NCBI GenBank assembly: GCA_016292135.1
Contig: JAEFAZ010000002.1
Span: 310,001-374,000 of the forward strand
DNA from: Saccharofermentans sp.
GTDB taxonomy: Bacteria; Bacillota; Clostridia; Saccharofermentanales; Saccharofermentanaceae
Length of the DNA stretch: 64,000 nucleotides
Reading direction: 5' to 3'
Position numbers and translations under genes: made by a program. Position 1 is the stretch's first letter, and each line of letters begins with the position of its first letter. Below the pieces are notes generated by a model that was not told where the DNA came from, did no database searches, and was given only the letters and a program-made list of their open reading frames with translations. Positions 35,772 to 43,255 of the stretch are shown here, piece by piece.

Positions 35772-36932
35772 ATGATCGGATTTGAGTACTACAACCCGGC
35801 GAAGATAGTTTTCGGTGAGGGAAGCGAGAAGAGTCTTGCGAAACTCTTAAGAGAAAACAACGTTAAGTCGCTACTTCTGGTCTACAGCGGAGATTTTGTG
35901 AAGACACTCGGGATCTATGATGTTATCAGGGATGCAGTATCTGAACTCGGAATAAGATTTTCCGAGAGCGGGGAAGTGGTACCGAATCCGGGAATTGAGC
36001 TGGTAAGAAAACTCGTTCTGCAGGGAAAGAAAGACGAGGTTGATTTTGTCCTGGCTGTCGGTGGAGGAAGCTCCATCGATACCGCCAAGGCGATCGCCAT
36101 CGGGATCCCGTATGATGGTGATGTCTGGGATTTCTTCGCGGAAAACGTATCCCCTGAAAGGGTACTGGGAGTAGGCGTTATAGCGACGACGGCGTCCAGC
36201 GGATCAGAGACATCCAACGCAGCAATCCTTTCCTACGGCGAGTTCAAAAAGGGTTTTGAAGATGACCGCATCATTCCTAAGTTCGCGATAATGAACCCCA
36301 GGTTCACGGTCAACCTTCCCCAATACCAGACAAATGTGGGAATCGCAGATGTCTTGTCCCATCTTCTCGAAAGGTATTTCTCGGACGAGAAGAATTCGGA
36401 TACTACTGACTATCTTATTGAAGGTGCGGTCAGGGCACTTAGAGTAAATGCAAGAAGGCTGATAAACGATTCTTCGGACATCAATGCAAGAGCCGAGATC
36501 CAGTGGCTGGCATCAGTCGCCCACAACAATTTCCTAGATGCCGGAAGATCGGCTGACTGGGGATCTCACAGAATTGAGCATGAGTTGTCCGCCCAGTACA
36601 ACATAACCCATGGTGAAGGCATGGCAATCGTTTTCGTTGCCTGGACAAAATATATGGCAGACGTTAAACCATGGAGACTTGCACTGCTCGCAACAAGAGT
36701 CTTCGGCATAGATGATTACGACTTCAATGAGAAGGAAAGAGCGCTTCTTCTGTCCGAAGAACTTGAAAGATTCTTCAAGGGCTTAGGCCTCAAGACGAGG
36801 CTTTCAGAGCTCGGTATATCCGATAAGGATTTTGAGACGATGGCAAAACGCGCAACGGCCGGTGGAAGTGTAGGACACTATGTCAGACTCGATGCACAAA
36901 AGATAACTGAAATACTGAATATAGCACTTTGA
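35772..36932 (+). CDS. Iron-dependent alcohol dehydrogenase (BdhA/YqhD-like)
   Basis: 386 residues, type III (iron) alcohol dehydrogenase. NAD(P) loop VGGGSSIDTAKAIAIG (about residue 97), TTASSGSETSNAAIL, metal ligands in VGIADVLSHLLERYF (Asp, His) and SHRIEHELSAQYNITHGEGMAI (two His). YqhD-type enzymes reduce aldehydes with NADPH. It begins 16 nt after metQ without an intervening promoter or terminator, so it should share the CCRM-attenuated transcript. Its role in sulfur metabolism is unclear; removal of aldehydes made from methionine is one possibility. Confidence 0.93.
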   Translation: MIGFEYYNPAKIVFGEGSEKSLAKLLRENNVKSLLLVYSGDFVKTLGIYDVIRDAVSELGIRFSESGEVVPNPGIELVRKLVLQGKKDEVDFVLAVGGGSSIDTAKAIAIGIPYDGDVWDFFAENVSPERVLGVGVIATTASSGSETSNAAILSYGEFKKGFEDDRIIPKFAIMNPRFTVNLPQYQTNVGIADVLSHLLERYFSDEKNSDTTDYLIEGAVRALRVNARRLINDSSDINARAEIQWLASVAHNNFLDAGRSADWGSHRIEHELSAQYNITHGEGMAIVFVAWTKYMADVKPWRLALLATRVFGIDDYDFNEKERALLLSEELERFFKGLGLKTRLSELGISDKDFETMAKRATAGGSVGHYVRLDAQKITEILNIAL

Positions 36933-36961
36933 TCATTACTAACGAAAAGGAGAAAAACAAA

Positions 36962-37519
36962 ATGGCAAGAATAAAATTGGTAGAACAGTCTGAAGCACAG
37001 GGCGCTGAGAAAGAGCGTTACGACGAACTCGCCGGAAGAAACGCGGTAACGAACATGAAGAAAGGTCTTCTTAACGATGCGGCAACATACGATGCTTACA
37101 TGGCCTGGTACATTTCATGGAACAGGTTGGTTGAAGTGATCGGGCAGAAGGATGCGATCCTTTATGCTCATAAGATCTCGACAACGAATTCATGTCAGCT
37201 TTGTTCCCTTTTCTTCATCAGTGATGTAAAAGGCTTGGGACTTGATCCGGCTAACCTTGTATACGATGAGAAGGAGAAGGCTCTTACAAGTCTGGCAGAG
37301 TCGATAGTCAAAGATCCGACATCCGTTTCCGATGAGCTTTTCGATGAGCTGCGGAAGTTCTTCAATGATCAGGAACTCGTCGTCATCGTTGGTTTTGCAG
37401 GACAGATGATCGCAACAAACAATTTCAACTCGGTCTTCAAGATCGACGTTGACCAGAGACTCCTTCCCCTGGTACAGGAGTTTAAGCCTGCAACCTGGAG
37501 GGCGGACATCAAAAAATAA
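36962..37519 (+). CDS. Carboxymuconolactone decarboxylase / AhpD-like CxxC protein
   Basis: 185 residues from MARIKLVEQSEAQG; the ATG at 36962 has AAGGAG 8 nt upstream (an earlier frame start lacks one). CMD fold with the active-site pair in ISTTNSCQLCSLFFISD (C-x-x-C, about residue 80), as in AhpD alkylhydroperoxidases, and a helical C-terminus. It may reduce peroxides or act as a thiol oxidoreductase. Last gene of unit 2, followed by a strong terminator. Confidence 0.85.
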   Translation: MARIKLVEQSEAQGAEKERYDELAGRNAVTNMKKGLLNDAATYDAYMAWYISWNRLVEVIGQKDAILYAHKISTTNSCQLCSLFFISDVKGLGLDPANLVYDEKEKALTSLAESIVKDPTSVSDELFDELRKFFNDQELVVIVGFAGQMIATNNFNSVFKIDVDQRLLPLVQEFKPATWRADIKK

Positions 37520-37552
37520 AAACTATGAAGTAAACCGACATAATAAGCACAG

Positions 37553-37586
37553 ACGGGTTTCTCTTTCGGGAGACCCGTTTTTGTTT
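37553..37586 (+). terminator. Terminator closing sulfur unit 2
   Basis: Stem ACGGGTTTCTC / GGGAGACCCGT (with G-T pairs), 4-nt loop, then TTTTTGTTT. Lies 33 nt after the AhpD-like gene. Confidence 0.88.
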
Positions 37587-37660
37587 CCGGGAAGCAAGTG
37601 ATATAATGACCCCTGTCAGATGAGCGATCGATGATGAGCCGGAACAGGCACCGGGGGAAC

Positions 37661-38074
37661 ATGAAAGAATACGACGATTATTTCAGTGAATTCTTTGAAC
37701 TGGAAAAGAGGAAGATACCCGGTATCTTCAAATTCTTAAATACGAAAAAGAGGTGCATGACGGTGTTGATCGCCGCAGCAATCCTGTTCTTGGGCATAAT
37801 GGCCCTCATGCCTTTATACTATTCATCGAAGGATCCCGGTTCAGTGGAGACACTCCCGGGACGTACGCTTTATTTCGCAACCTACGACAACAGGATCCTG
37901 GCGATACAGATCGTCCTCGGCGTGCTAGCCGTTATTCTGTTGCTCTGGATCGAGCTGTCTTGGCTCTTCGAGAAGAAAGCTTTCAAGAACGCTGCCGTTA
38001 CTGCTTCCCTTGCCGAGCGCCGCAGGGTCGAGAAGGAATGGGATAACAGAGGAAACAGATATACCGGTTACTGA
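37661..38074 (+). CDS. Small membrane protein, unknown function
   Basis: 137 residues from MKEYDDYFSEFF at 37661, just after CGGGGG as ribosome site. Two membrane segments (MTVLIAAAILFLGIMALMPLYY and ILAIQIVLGVLAVILLLWIELSWL) with a ~25-residue outside loop; charged N- and C-termini. Not recognised. Standalone gene with MarR regulator downstream. Confidence 0.65.
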   Translation: MKEYDDYFSEFFELEKRKIPGIFKFLNTKKRCMTVLIAAAILFLGIMALMPLYYSSKDPGSVETLPGRTLYFATYDNRILAIQIVLGVLAVILLLWIELSWLFEKKAFKNAAVTASLAERRRVEKEWDNRGNRYTGY

Positions 38075-38122
38075 GAAGATCCCTTTATTCAGAACCGTTT
38101 GAATCGGGCTTTTTAAAATGTG

Positions 38123-38169
38123 TTTACAACAAATAGGTAATATGTTACTATAATGGGTAATAAATTACC
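38123..38169 (+). promoter_or_regulatory. Promoter with MarR-type operator
   Basis: -10 TATAAT at 38149-38154 with TTTACA (38123-38128) as a distant -35. AAATAGGTAA (38131-38140) mirrors TTACCTATTT (38165-38174), and GGTAATAAATTACC (38156-38169) is a perfect palindrome over the transcript start. The position fits autorepression by the MarR protein encoded immediately downstream. Confidence 0.7.
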
Positions 38170-38184
38170 TATTTGGAGGTTGCC

Positions 38185-38658
38185 ATGAACATAGAAGATA
38201 CAGTCAACAGCAACAGGCTGGACTTTGAAGGGATCCCCGCAAGCTACTATCTGCTGGGTCTTCTGAGCGCGTTCGAGAACCGCTTTCAGGCCATGGCGGA
38301 TAACTTCTTGAGGGAGATCAGCTGGAAACAGTTTTTCGCGATCATATGCATAAACATGTGTAAGGAGCCGCCCACGATAAGGGAGCTGTCGGATATCCTG
38401 GGAAGCTCTCACCAGAATGTCAAACAGATACTGATAAAGCTGGAGAAGAAGGGCCTAATCGAGTTTGCGGCAGATGATTCTGATAAGAGAAAACAGCGTA
38501 TAGTACTGACATCACGCTGCATGAAGTTCTGTGAGGAGAATAACGGCACGAGCATAGCGATCATGGAGAAGATGTTTTCGGGGATAAAGGAGAAGGATCT
38601 GAAGACGACTATCGATACTATAACGAAGATAGAAAAGAATCTGACGGAGGTAAGATAA
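38185..38658 (+). CDS. MarR-family transcriptional regulator
   Basis: 157 residues from ATG 38185, preceded by GGAGG. Winged helix: WKQFFAIICINMCKEPPTIRELSDILGSSHQNVKQILIKLEKKGLIEFAADDSDKRKQRIVLTSRCMKF, with the wing residue pattern DxRxxR-like DSDKRKQRI. Dimerisation helices flank it. Likely controls itself and the flavodoxin gene, whose ATG follows its stop with no gap. Confidence 0.9.
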   Translation: MNIEDTVNSNRLDFEGIPASYYLLGLLSAFENRFQAMADNFLREISWKQFFAIICINMCKEPPTIRELSDILGSSHQNVKQILIKLEKKGLIEFAADDSDKRKQRIVLTSRCMKFCEENNGTSIAIMEKMFSGIKEKDLKTTIDTITKIEKNLTEVR

Positions 38659-39180
38659 ATGAAGGGATTGATCATCTACAAGACAAAATACGGTTCAACG
38701 AAAAAATATGCCGGGTGGCTGTCGGAGGAGACGGGCTTCCCCTGTGTATCAACAGATGAAGCGGACATAAAGTCGCTTCCTTCGTATGACGTTCTTATAT
38801 TCTGCGGCGGAGTCTATGCATCAGGTATCTCCTGTGTCTCTTTCCTCAAGAAAGTCTATGACAAGATCAGGGATAAGAAGATCATGATCTTTGCCTGTGC
38901 TGCATCTCCTTACGATGAGAGGTTCATTGAAGCACTTGCCGAGCATAATTTGAAAGACGGTCTTAAGGACATCCCTGTATTCTACGGCAGAGGCGGCTTT
39001 GACATGAAGGGTATGACCTTTGCTGACCGCACTCTCTGCAGGATGCTGAGGAAGGCAGTGGCCAAGAAAGAGCCCAAGGATTACGAGCTTTGGGAAAGTG
39101 CCCTGATGTCGGTTTCCGAAGACGAGAAGGGTGACTGGACGGATAAGGCATATCTTGAACCGCTTCTTAAGTCCCTGTGA
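38659..39180 (+). CDS. Flavodoxin-domain protein
   Basis: 173 residues. N-terminal FMN loop MKGLIIYKTKYGSTKKYAGWLSEE, second loop FCGGVYASGISCVSFLKK and CAASPYDERFIEAL are consistent with the flavodoxin/HemG-like (Flavodoxin_5) fold. The C-terminal ~60 residues are basic/helical (GMTFADRTLCRMLRKAVAKKEPKDYELWE). Cytosolic electron carrier or quinone reductase type; partner unknown. Translationally coupled to the MarR gene. Confidence 0.88.
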   Translation: MKGLIIYKTKYGSTKKYAGWLSEETGFPCVSTDEADIKSLPSYDVLIFCGGVYASGISCVSFLKKVYDKIRDKKIMIFACAASPYDERFIEALAEHNLKDGLKDIPVFYGRGGFDMKGMTFADRTLCRMLRKAVAKKEPKDYELWESALMSVSEDEKGDWTDKAYLEPLLKSL

Positions 39181-39231
39181 TAAAATGATTTTGGCGGGGC
39201 TGACCTGCCAATACGTTTTTGTGAGGGAAAG

Positions 39232-40017
39232 ATGAAAGAGATAATAATCAACGGCGATAACTTTTCCAACGAAGAAGAGTTCTACAAAGAGATGGAATGG
39301 CTCTTAACGGGCGAGTCCGGCTTTAAGGCGGGCCATAACCTTGACGCCTTTAACGATCTGCTCCGCGGCGGATTCGGTTTCCACGACTACGGCGAGAAGC
39401 TCAAGATCACATGGATCAATGCTGCCAAGAGCAGGGAGGACTTAGGATACGGTGAGACCGTTAGACACTGGGAGAAGATCCTGTCCGATTGTCACCCTTC
39501 CAATGTCTCCTTTGTGGAGGATAAGATCCGGGAAGCGAAGGACCATAAGGGCAAAACGATCTTCGACAGCATAGTGAGCATTATAGAAGACGATCAGGAC
39601 CACGAATGTGAACTTGAGATCATAGAAGGTACAGTAAGGGAGGACAAGATGAGCGGAATAGAAAGATACGAGATCCACGAGGAGTGGGCGCATTCCGGGA
39701 TAATAAGGGCAGGAGATTTCTGTTTCCTGGGTTACTGCGTCGGAAATATCGGGGGAACGATCGAAGAGCAGATCAACGGGGCTTTTGATAACATGGAAGA
39801 CCGCTTGAAGATGGTCGGTCTGACGCTCGAAAACGTCGTTCAGATGGACTGCCTCTTCAGGGACATCTGGAATATTCCCGTCATGGAGAAAGTCATAAAG
39901 GAAAGGTTCAACGGCAAGTATCCGGTCCGCAAGTCCATCCAGACTGAATTCGCTCACGTCGGAGGCGAAAACGGCCTTCAGTTCCAGGTCGATGCCGTGG
40001 CTTATTGCGGAAAATAA
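39232..40017 (+). CDS. Barstar-like / RidA-like fusion protein
   Basis: 261 residues. Residues 1-~90 match barstar (ribonuclease inhibitor): MKEIIINGDNFSNEEEFYKEM, HNLDAFNDLLRGGFG, KLKITWINAAKSRE. Residues ~140-261 match RidA/YjgF enamine deaminase: RAGDFCFLGYCVGNIGGTIEEQI, MEDRLKMVGLTLENVVQMDCLFRD, YPVRKSIQTEFAHVG, FQVDAVAYCG. No Arg is obvious at the canonical RidA catalytic position (usually R in GNP...R), so deaminase activity is unsure. An in-frame ATG at 39649 with its own GGGAGG may yield the RidA part alone. No barnase-like gene is nearby. Confidence 0.85.
   Translation: MKEIIINGDNFSNEEEFYKEMEWLLTGESGFKAGHNLDAFNDLLRGGFGFHDYGEKLKITWINAAKSREDLGYGETVRHWEKILSDCHPSNVSFVEDKIREAKDHKGKTIFDSIVSIIEDDQDHECELEIIEGTVREDKMSGIERYEIHEEWAHSGIIRAGDFCFLGYCVGNIGGTIEEQINGAFDNMEDRLKMVGLTLENVVQMDCLFRDIWNIPVMEKVIKERFNGKYPVRKSIQTEFAHVGGENGLQFQVDAVAYCGK
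39638..39651 (+). promoter_or_regulatory. Internal ribosome site and start inside the barstar-RidA gene
   Basis: GGGAGG (39638-39643), 5-nt spacer and ATG (39649-39651) in frame with the fusion. It sits exactly at the domain boundary (residue 140), so a separate RidA-like product (MSGIERYEIHEEWAHSG...) can be made. Confidence 0.55.
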
Positions 40018-40030
40018 CAGGAGATATCAG

Positions 40031-40789
40031 ATGGAATTCAGGAAAGTGTTTGACACGATACCGGATCAGTTCGATAAGTACAGGCCCCGCTACAGTCAGG
40101 AGCTCTTCGATTCGCTGATAGAATATGCGGATATCGGACCCGGAAAGACCGTTCTCGAGTTAGGTCCCGGAACAGGCCAGGCGACGGATCCCATCCTCAA
40201 TACGGGATGTGATTACAACGCGATCGAACTCGGTGAGAACCTTTATGAGAAGATGAAGGAGAAGTACGGTGATCTGCCCAACTTCCATATCATCAATGAT
40301 GACTTCATAACCCATGACTTTGCTGAGCAGAAGTTCGACATGATCTATTCTGCCGCGACGATCCAGTGGATCCCCGAGGATATCGCATTTTCGAAAACCT
40401 TCGAGCTCTTAAAGCCCGGCGGGACTCTTGCGATGATGCTGACAGTGTCAGACTACAAGTCACCCAATGAAGATCTTTATGCCGGGATACAAAAGGTTTA
40501 CGACGAATACTTTAGGCCGGAGACTGTTTACACTCATGGCGGATTCAGATACGATAATGCCACTTCCTACGGCTTCGTTGATCTCGAGAAGAGGGAGTTC
40601 TGCGGCAGGCGTGAGATGGATACCGATACATATATCGCTTTCTGCGGAACGCACTGTGATCACATCGTGCTGCCGGAACCTTATAAGACGAAGTTCTACG
40701 ACGGCCTCAGGACAGCCATGGAAGAACACGGCGGCAAGGTCGTATTCAAGGACACTTACGTCCTTTATCTAACAAAGAAGCCTTTATAA
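40031..40789 (+). CDS. SAM-dependent class I methyltransferase
   Basis: 252 residues from MEFRKVFDTIPDQFDKYRPRYSQ; ATG 40031 has AGGAG upstream and follows the fusion gene by 13 nt. SAM motif I VLELGPGTGQATDPIL (about residue 42), acidic loop AIELGENL, motif IV FDMIYSAATIQWIPED, motif V LLKPGGTLAMML. Small-molecule or tRNA-type substrate (Tam/UbiE-like layout) cannot be decided. Confidence 0.88.
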   Translation: MEFRKVFDTIPDQFDKYRPRYSQELFDSLIEYADIGPGKTVLELGPGTGQATDPILNTGCDYNAIELGENLYEKMKEKYGDLPNFHIINDDFITHDFAEQKFDMIYSAATIQWIPEDIAFSKTFELLKPGGTLAMMLTVSDYKSPNEDLYAGIQKVYDEYFRPETVYTHGGFRYDNATSYGFVDLEKREFCGRREMDTDTYIAFCGTHCDHIVLPEPYKTKFYDGLRTAMEEHGGKVVFKDTYVLYLTKKPL

Positions 40790-40809
40790 AGGATCTTCAG
40801 GAGGTCTTT

Positions 40810-41208
40810 ATGAAAAGAGAATTAGGCATAGCAAGATGCGGACTGGCCTGCTGCCTCTGCTCCGAGAACGTTGAATGCAAGGGCTGCAGGAAGGACGGCT
40901 TCTTGGAACTGTCATGGTGCAAGGATGCCGATTTCTGTGAGAACCGCAGATGCGGTATCGCCAAGGGTATAGCAGGCTGCTTCGAATGTGATCCCGCGGG
41001 ATGCCGCAAGGGTCTCTATGCCGAGAAGATAAAGGCCAGGGCTTTCGCAGAATTTGCGAAGAGATACGGCATCGAAGAACTCCTCGACTGCCTTGAGAGA
41101 AATGAGAAGGCAGGTATCGTATATCACCGCGAAGGGATCATGGGCGACTACGATGAGTTTGATGATCTCGAAGACCTGATAGAGTTTATCAGGACAGGAA
41201 AGAGGTAA
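40810..41208 (+). CDS. Cys-rich DUF3795-like protein
   Basis: 132 residues. The first 60 carry ten or more Cys arranged CGLACCLCSENVECKGCRKDG...WCKDADFCENRRCGIAKGIAGCFECD...GCRKG, the DUF3795 pattern, likely a metal-binding (zinc or Fe-S) module. The C-terminal part is helical. AGGAGG ribosome site. Function unknown; four nt before the next gene. Confidence 0.82.
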   Translation: MKRELGIARCGLACCLCSENVECKGCRKDGFLELSWCKDADFCENRRCGIAKGIAGCFECDPAGCRKGLYAEKIKARAFAEFAKRYGIEELLDCLERNEKAGIVYHREGIMGDYDEFDDLEDLIEFIRTGKR

Positions 41209-41212
41209 TGAA

Positions 41213-41542
41213 GTGATAACCGTAAATATCTATTACAGCGGCAGTAACGGCTGTGCCCGTAAGTTTGCTCAAGAGATGGAAGAAAGCGGCACGGCTGATC
41301 TGATCCGCGCTGAGGAAGGCAATCTCAGATATGAGTATTTCTTACCGGTAAATGATCCTGAAACTGTACTGCTCATTGATGCATGGGAGAGTCAGGAAGC
41401 TATAGATATCCATCACGCATCACCGATGATGCAGACTATCACTGCCTTCCGTGATAAGTACGATCTTCATATGAGAGTCGAAAGATTTGTTTCGGATGAA
41501 GATCATCCTTCAAGTCAGGACAGGGTCTTCATAAGGGAATAA
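41213..41542 (+). CDS. Antibiotic biosynthesis monooxygenase (ABM)-domain protein
   Basis: 109 residues, GTG start at 41213 with GAGGT upstream. ABM-type ferredoxin-like fold: GTADLIRAEEGNLRYEYFLPVNDPETVLLIDAWESQEAIDIHHASPMMQTI. Typical YgiN-like dimeric alpha/beta barrel proteins; some oxidise quinols, many have no known activity. Probably co-transcribed with the DUF3795-like gene. Confidence 0.85.
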   Translation: MITVNIYYSGSNGCARKFAQEMEESGTADLIRAEEGNLRYEYFLPVNDPETVLLIDAWESQEAIDIHHASPMMQTITAFRDKYDLHMRVERFVSDEDHPSSQDRVFIRE

Positions 41543-41571
41543 GAGTTTATATCCTATCCTTTGGAATAACA

Positions 41572-41599
41572 TGCAACATTTTACCTTTTTGCATTGTAT
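41572..41599 (+). promoter_or_regulatory. Promoter-like motif, copy 1
   Basis: TGCAAC (41572-41577) then ATTTT, and TTGTAT (41594-41599). The same elements with the same 22-nt offset occur at 51457-51484 before another lipoprotein gene. The TGCAAC-ATTTT part resembles -35 elements of ECF sigma factors (TGAAAC...); the sigma assignment is inference. Confidence 0.45.
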
Positions 41600-41632
41600 T
41601 AAGAATATAAGATGCAAGAAAGGGGTATTAGC

Positions 41633-42499
41633 ATGCGCATGAAAATGAATTGCTTATTGAGCTGCGTTATCACGGCTGTCGCTGTTTCCGTGATAGCGGC
41701 AGGCTGCCGCATCGTGACTGATGCAGATCTTTCTGATGCTGCAGGCGGGACAAAAGACACATCTGCTCCGCAGCAGACGGAAGAGACATATGATTCCTCG
41801 GGAATAAAGGATACGACTAAAGAGACAGATAAAGAAAAAGAGAGTGAAGAAACAAAGGAAACCGGGAGAAAGGGAATAGATTTTGTGATCGACGATATGG
41901 ATGATGCGGTCAGCTATAAGAAAAGAGGCATCTATCTCATGATAAATCAAGGTGCCGATATGCCCTATTCACTCGTCATCAGTTCCGGAGAAAAGAATAC
42001 CGGCGGATACGGAATTAAGATAACTGATGTCAAGATAGATGACAATAACCATATGGTCGTGACCGTTGAAGAGACATCGCCTGCTGAGGATGCCGTTGTA
42101 ATACAGGCTCTCACATACCCTTCGGTCAAGATCCGCATGAGCGCTATCCCGGAGAGTATTGATGTATACGATCATGAAGGCAAAAAGTTTTCCTATGTGG
42201 AATTGGAGAAGAAAAATAACGAAGACAGATATATCGCAATCCTGCGAGACGGGACCGGCGAGATCACATGGGAGACTTATGTATATAAGGATAAGACAGG
42301 ATACGTATATGTAAATACCACTTCGACCACCGAATCCTGGGGATCCACAAAGTGGAAGACGGTTATCGACAGTACCGGCAGGGCCGCCAGCAGGGAAGAG
42401 ATAGTAGAGATCGCAAAAGAGCACGGTTCCGGAAAGTTCTGCACTTTCCCGGGCGACAATGATCCCCATCCCATAGAAGACTTCCTTAAAGCAGACTGA
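41633..42499 (+). CDS. Lipoprotein of unknown function
   Basis: About 288 residues from MRMKMNCLLSC; AAAGGGG lies ~9 nt upstream. Lipobox VAVSVIAAGC, then a Thr/Glu/Lys-rich linker (ETDKEKESEETKETGRK) and a beta-rich domain (MNQGADMPYSLVISSGEKNTGGYGIKITDVKIDD...VTVEETSPAEDAVVIQALTYPSVKIRM) that resembles the PrcB-like protease-complex domain (G-x-K...V...T.P.....V.T.P). The C-terminal ~120 residues are not recognised. Confidence 0.72.
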   Translation: MRMKMNCLLSCVITAVAVSVIAAGCRIVTDADLSDAAGGTKDTSAPQQTEETYDSSGIKDTTKETDKEKESEETKETGRKGIDFVIDDMDDAVSYKKRGIYLMINQGADMPYSLVISSGEKNTGGYGIKITDVKIDDNNHMVVTVEETSPAEDAVVIQALTYPSVKIRMSAIPESIDVYDHEGKKFSYVELEKKNNEDRYIAILRDGTGEITWETYVYKDKTGYVYVNTTSTTESWGSTKWKTVIDSTGRAASREEIVEIAKEHGSGKFCTFPGDNDPHPIEDFLKAD

Positions 42500-42535
42500 G
42501 AGGCCTTTTGCCATAAGGAATGATATAATAGCCCT

Positions 42536-43249
42536 ATGGCTACGAACGGTAATTACAAAGTCCTGATGATCGACGATGATGAAGTGATCGCGCAGACAAC
42601 TGCGGAATACTTCAATATGTTCGACGTCAGGACTAAATATGTTACGAGCTACGACGAGGCCGTCGAATTCCTGGAAGGCCACATGGTCGACCTTCTGCTC
42701 CTCGACATCAACTTAGGCGACAAATCCGGCTTTGACCTCTGCAAGAAGGTCAGGGAGGATTACGACATGCCTATCTTCTTCATCAGCGCGAGGACGAGCG
42801 ACGACGATGTCCTCATAGCGCTTAATGTCGGAGGCGACGATTATATCAAGAAGCCCTACACGCTGAATGTCCTGCTCGCCAAGGTAAAGACAGTACTTGC
42901 CCGCTATGAGAAAGCCAGGACCAATACGGCTGTTTCTGCCGGCGGAAACTTTTCGGGAATGATAACTGACGACATCAAGCTTGACACGAATACACATAAG
43001 CTTGAAGTCAAGGGTGAGCAGGTTGCCCTTAAGGCCATGGAGTATAAGCTCCTTCTCTATCTTCTCGAAAACAGGGGCCGCGTTGTCACCAAGGACGAAC
43101 TCCTGAAGAACGTCTGGGACGATGAGTTCATCGGCGAAGGGACCCTCGCCGTTCATATAAGACACTTAAGGGAGAAGATCGAAGAAGATCCCAAGACCCC
43201 GGAGATCATCAAGACAATCTGGGGCGTCGGCTACATGATCGAGGAGTAA
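42536..43249 (+). CDS. OmpR-family response regulator
   Basis: 237 residues. Receiver domain with DDD acidic pocket (VLMIDDDEV), phosphoacceptor Asp in LLLLDINLGDKSG (about residue 60), SARTSDDDV and KKPYT. C-terminal winged helix (LKAMEYKLLLYLLENRGRVVTKDELLKNVW...EGTLAVHIRHLREKIEEDP). Partner of the histidine kinase 7 nt downstream; probably activates the ABC operon at 44730 through the direct repeats at 44624-44643. Confidence 0.95.
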   Translation: MATNGNYKVLMIDDDEVIAQTTAEYFNMFDVRTKYVTSYDEAVEFLEGHMVDLLLLDINLGDKSGFDLCKKVREDYDMPIFFISARTSDDDVLIALNVGGDDYIKKPYTLNVLLAKVKTVLARYEKARTNTAVSAGGNFSGMITDDIKLDTNTHKLEVKGEQVALKAMEYKLLLYLLENRGRVVTKDELLKNVWDDEFIGEGTLAVHIRHLREKIEEDPKTPEIIKTIWGVGYMIEE

Positions 43250-43255
43250 GGGCAA

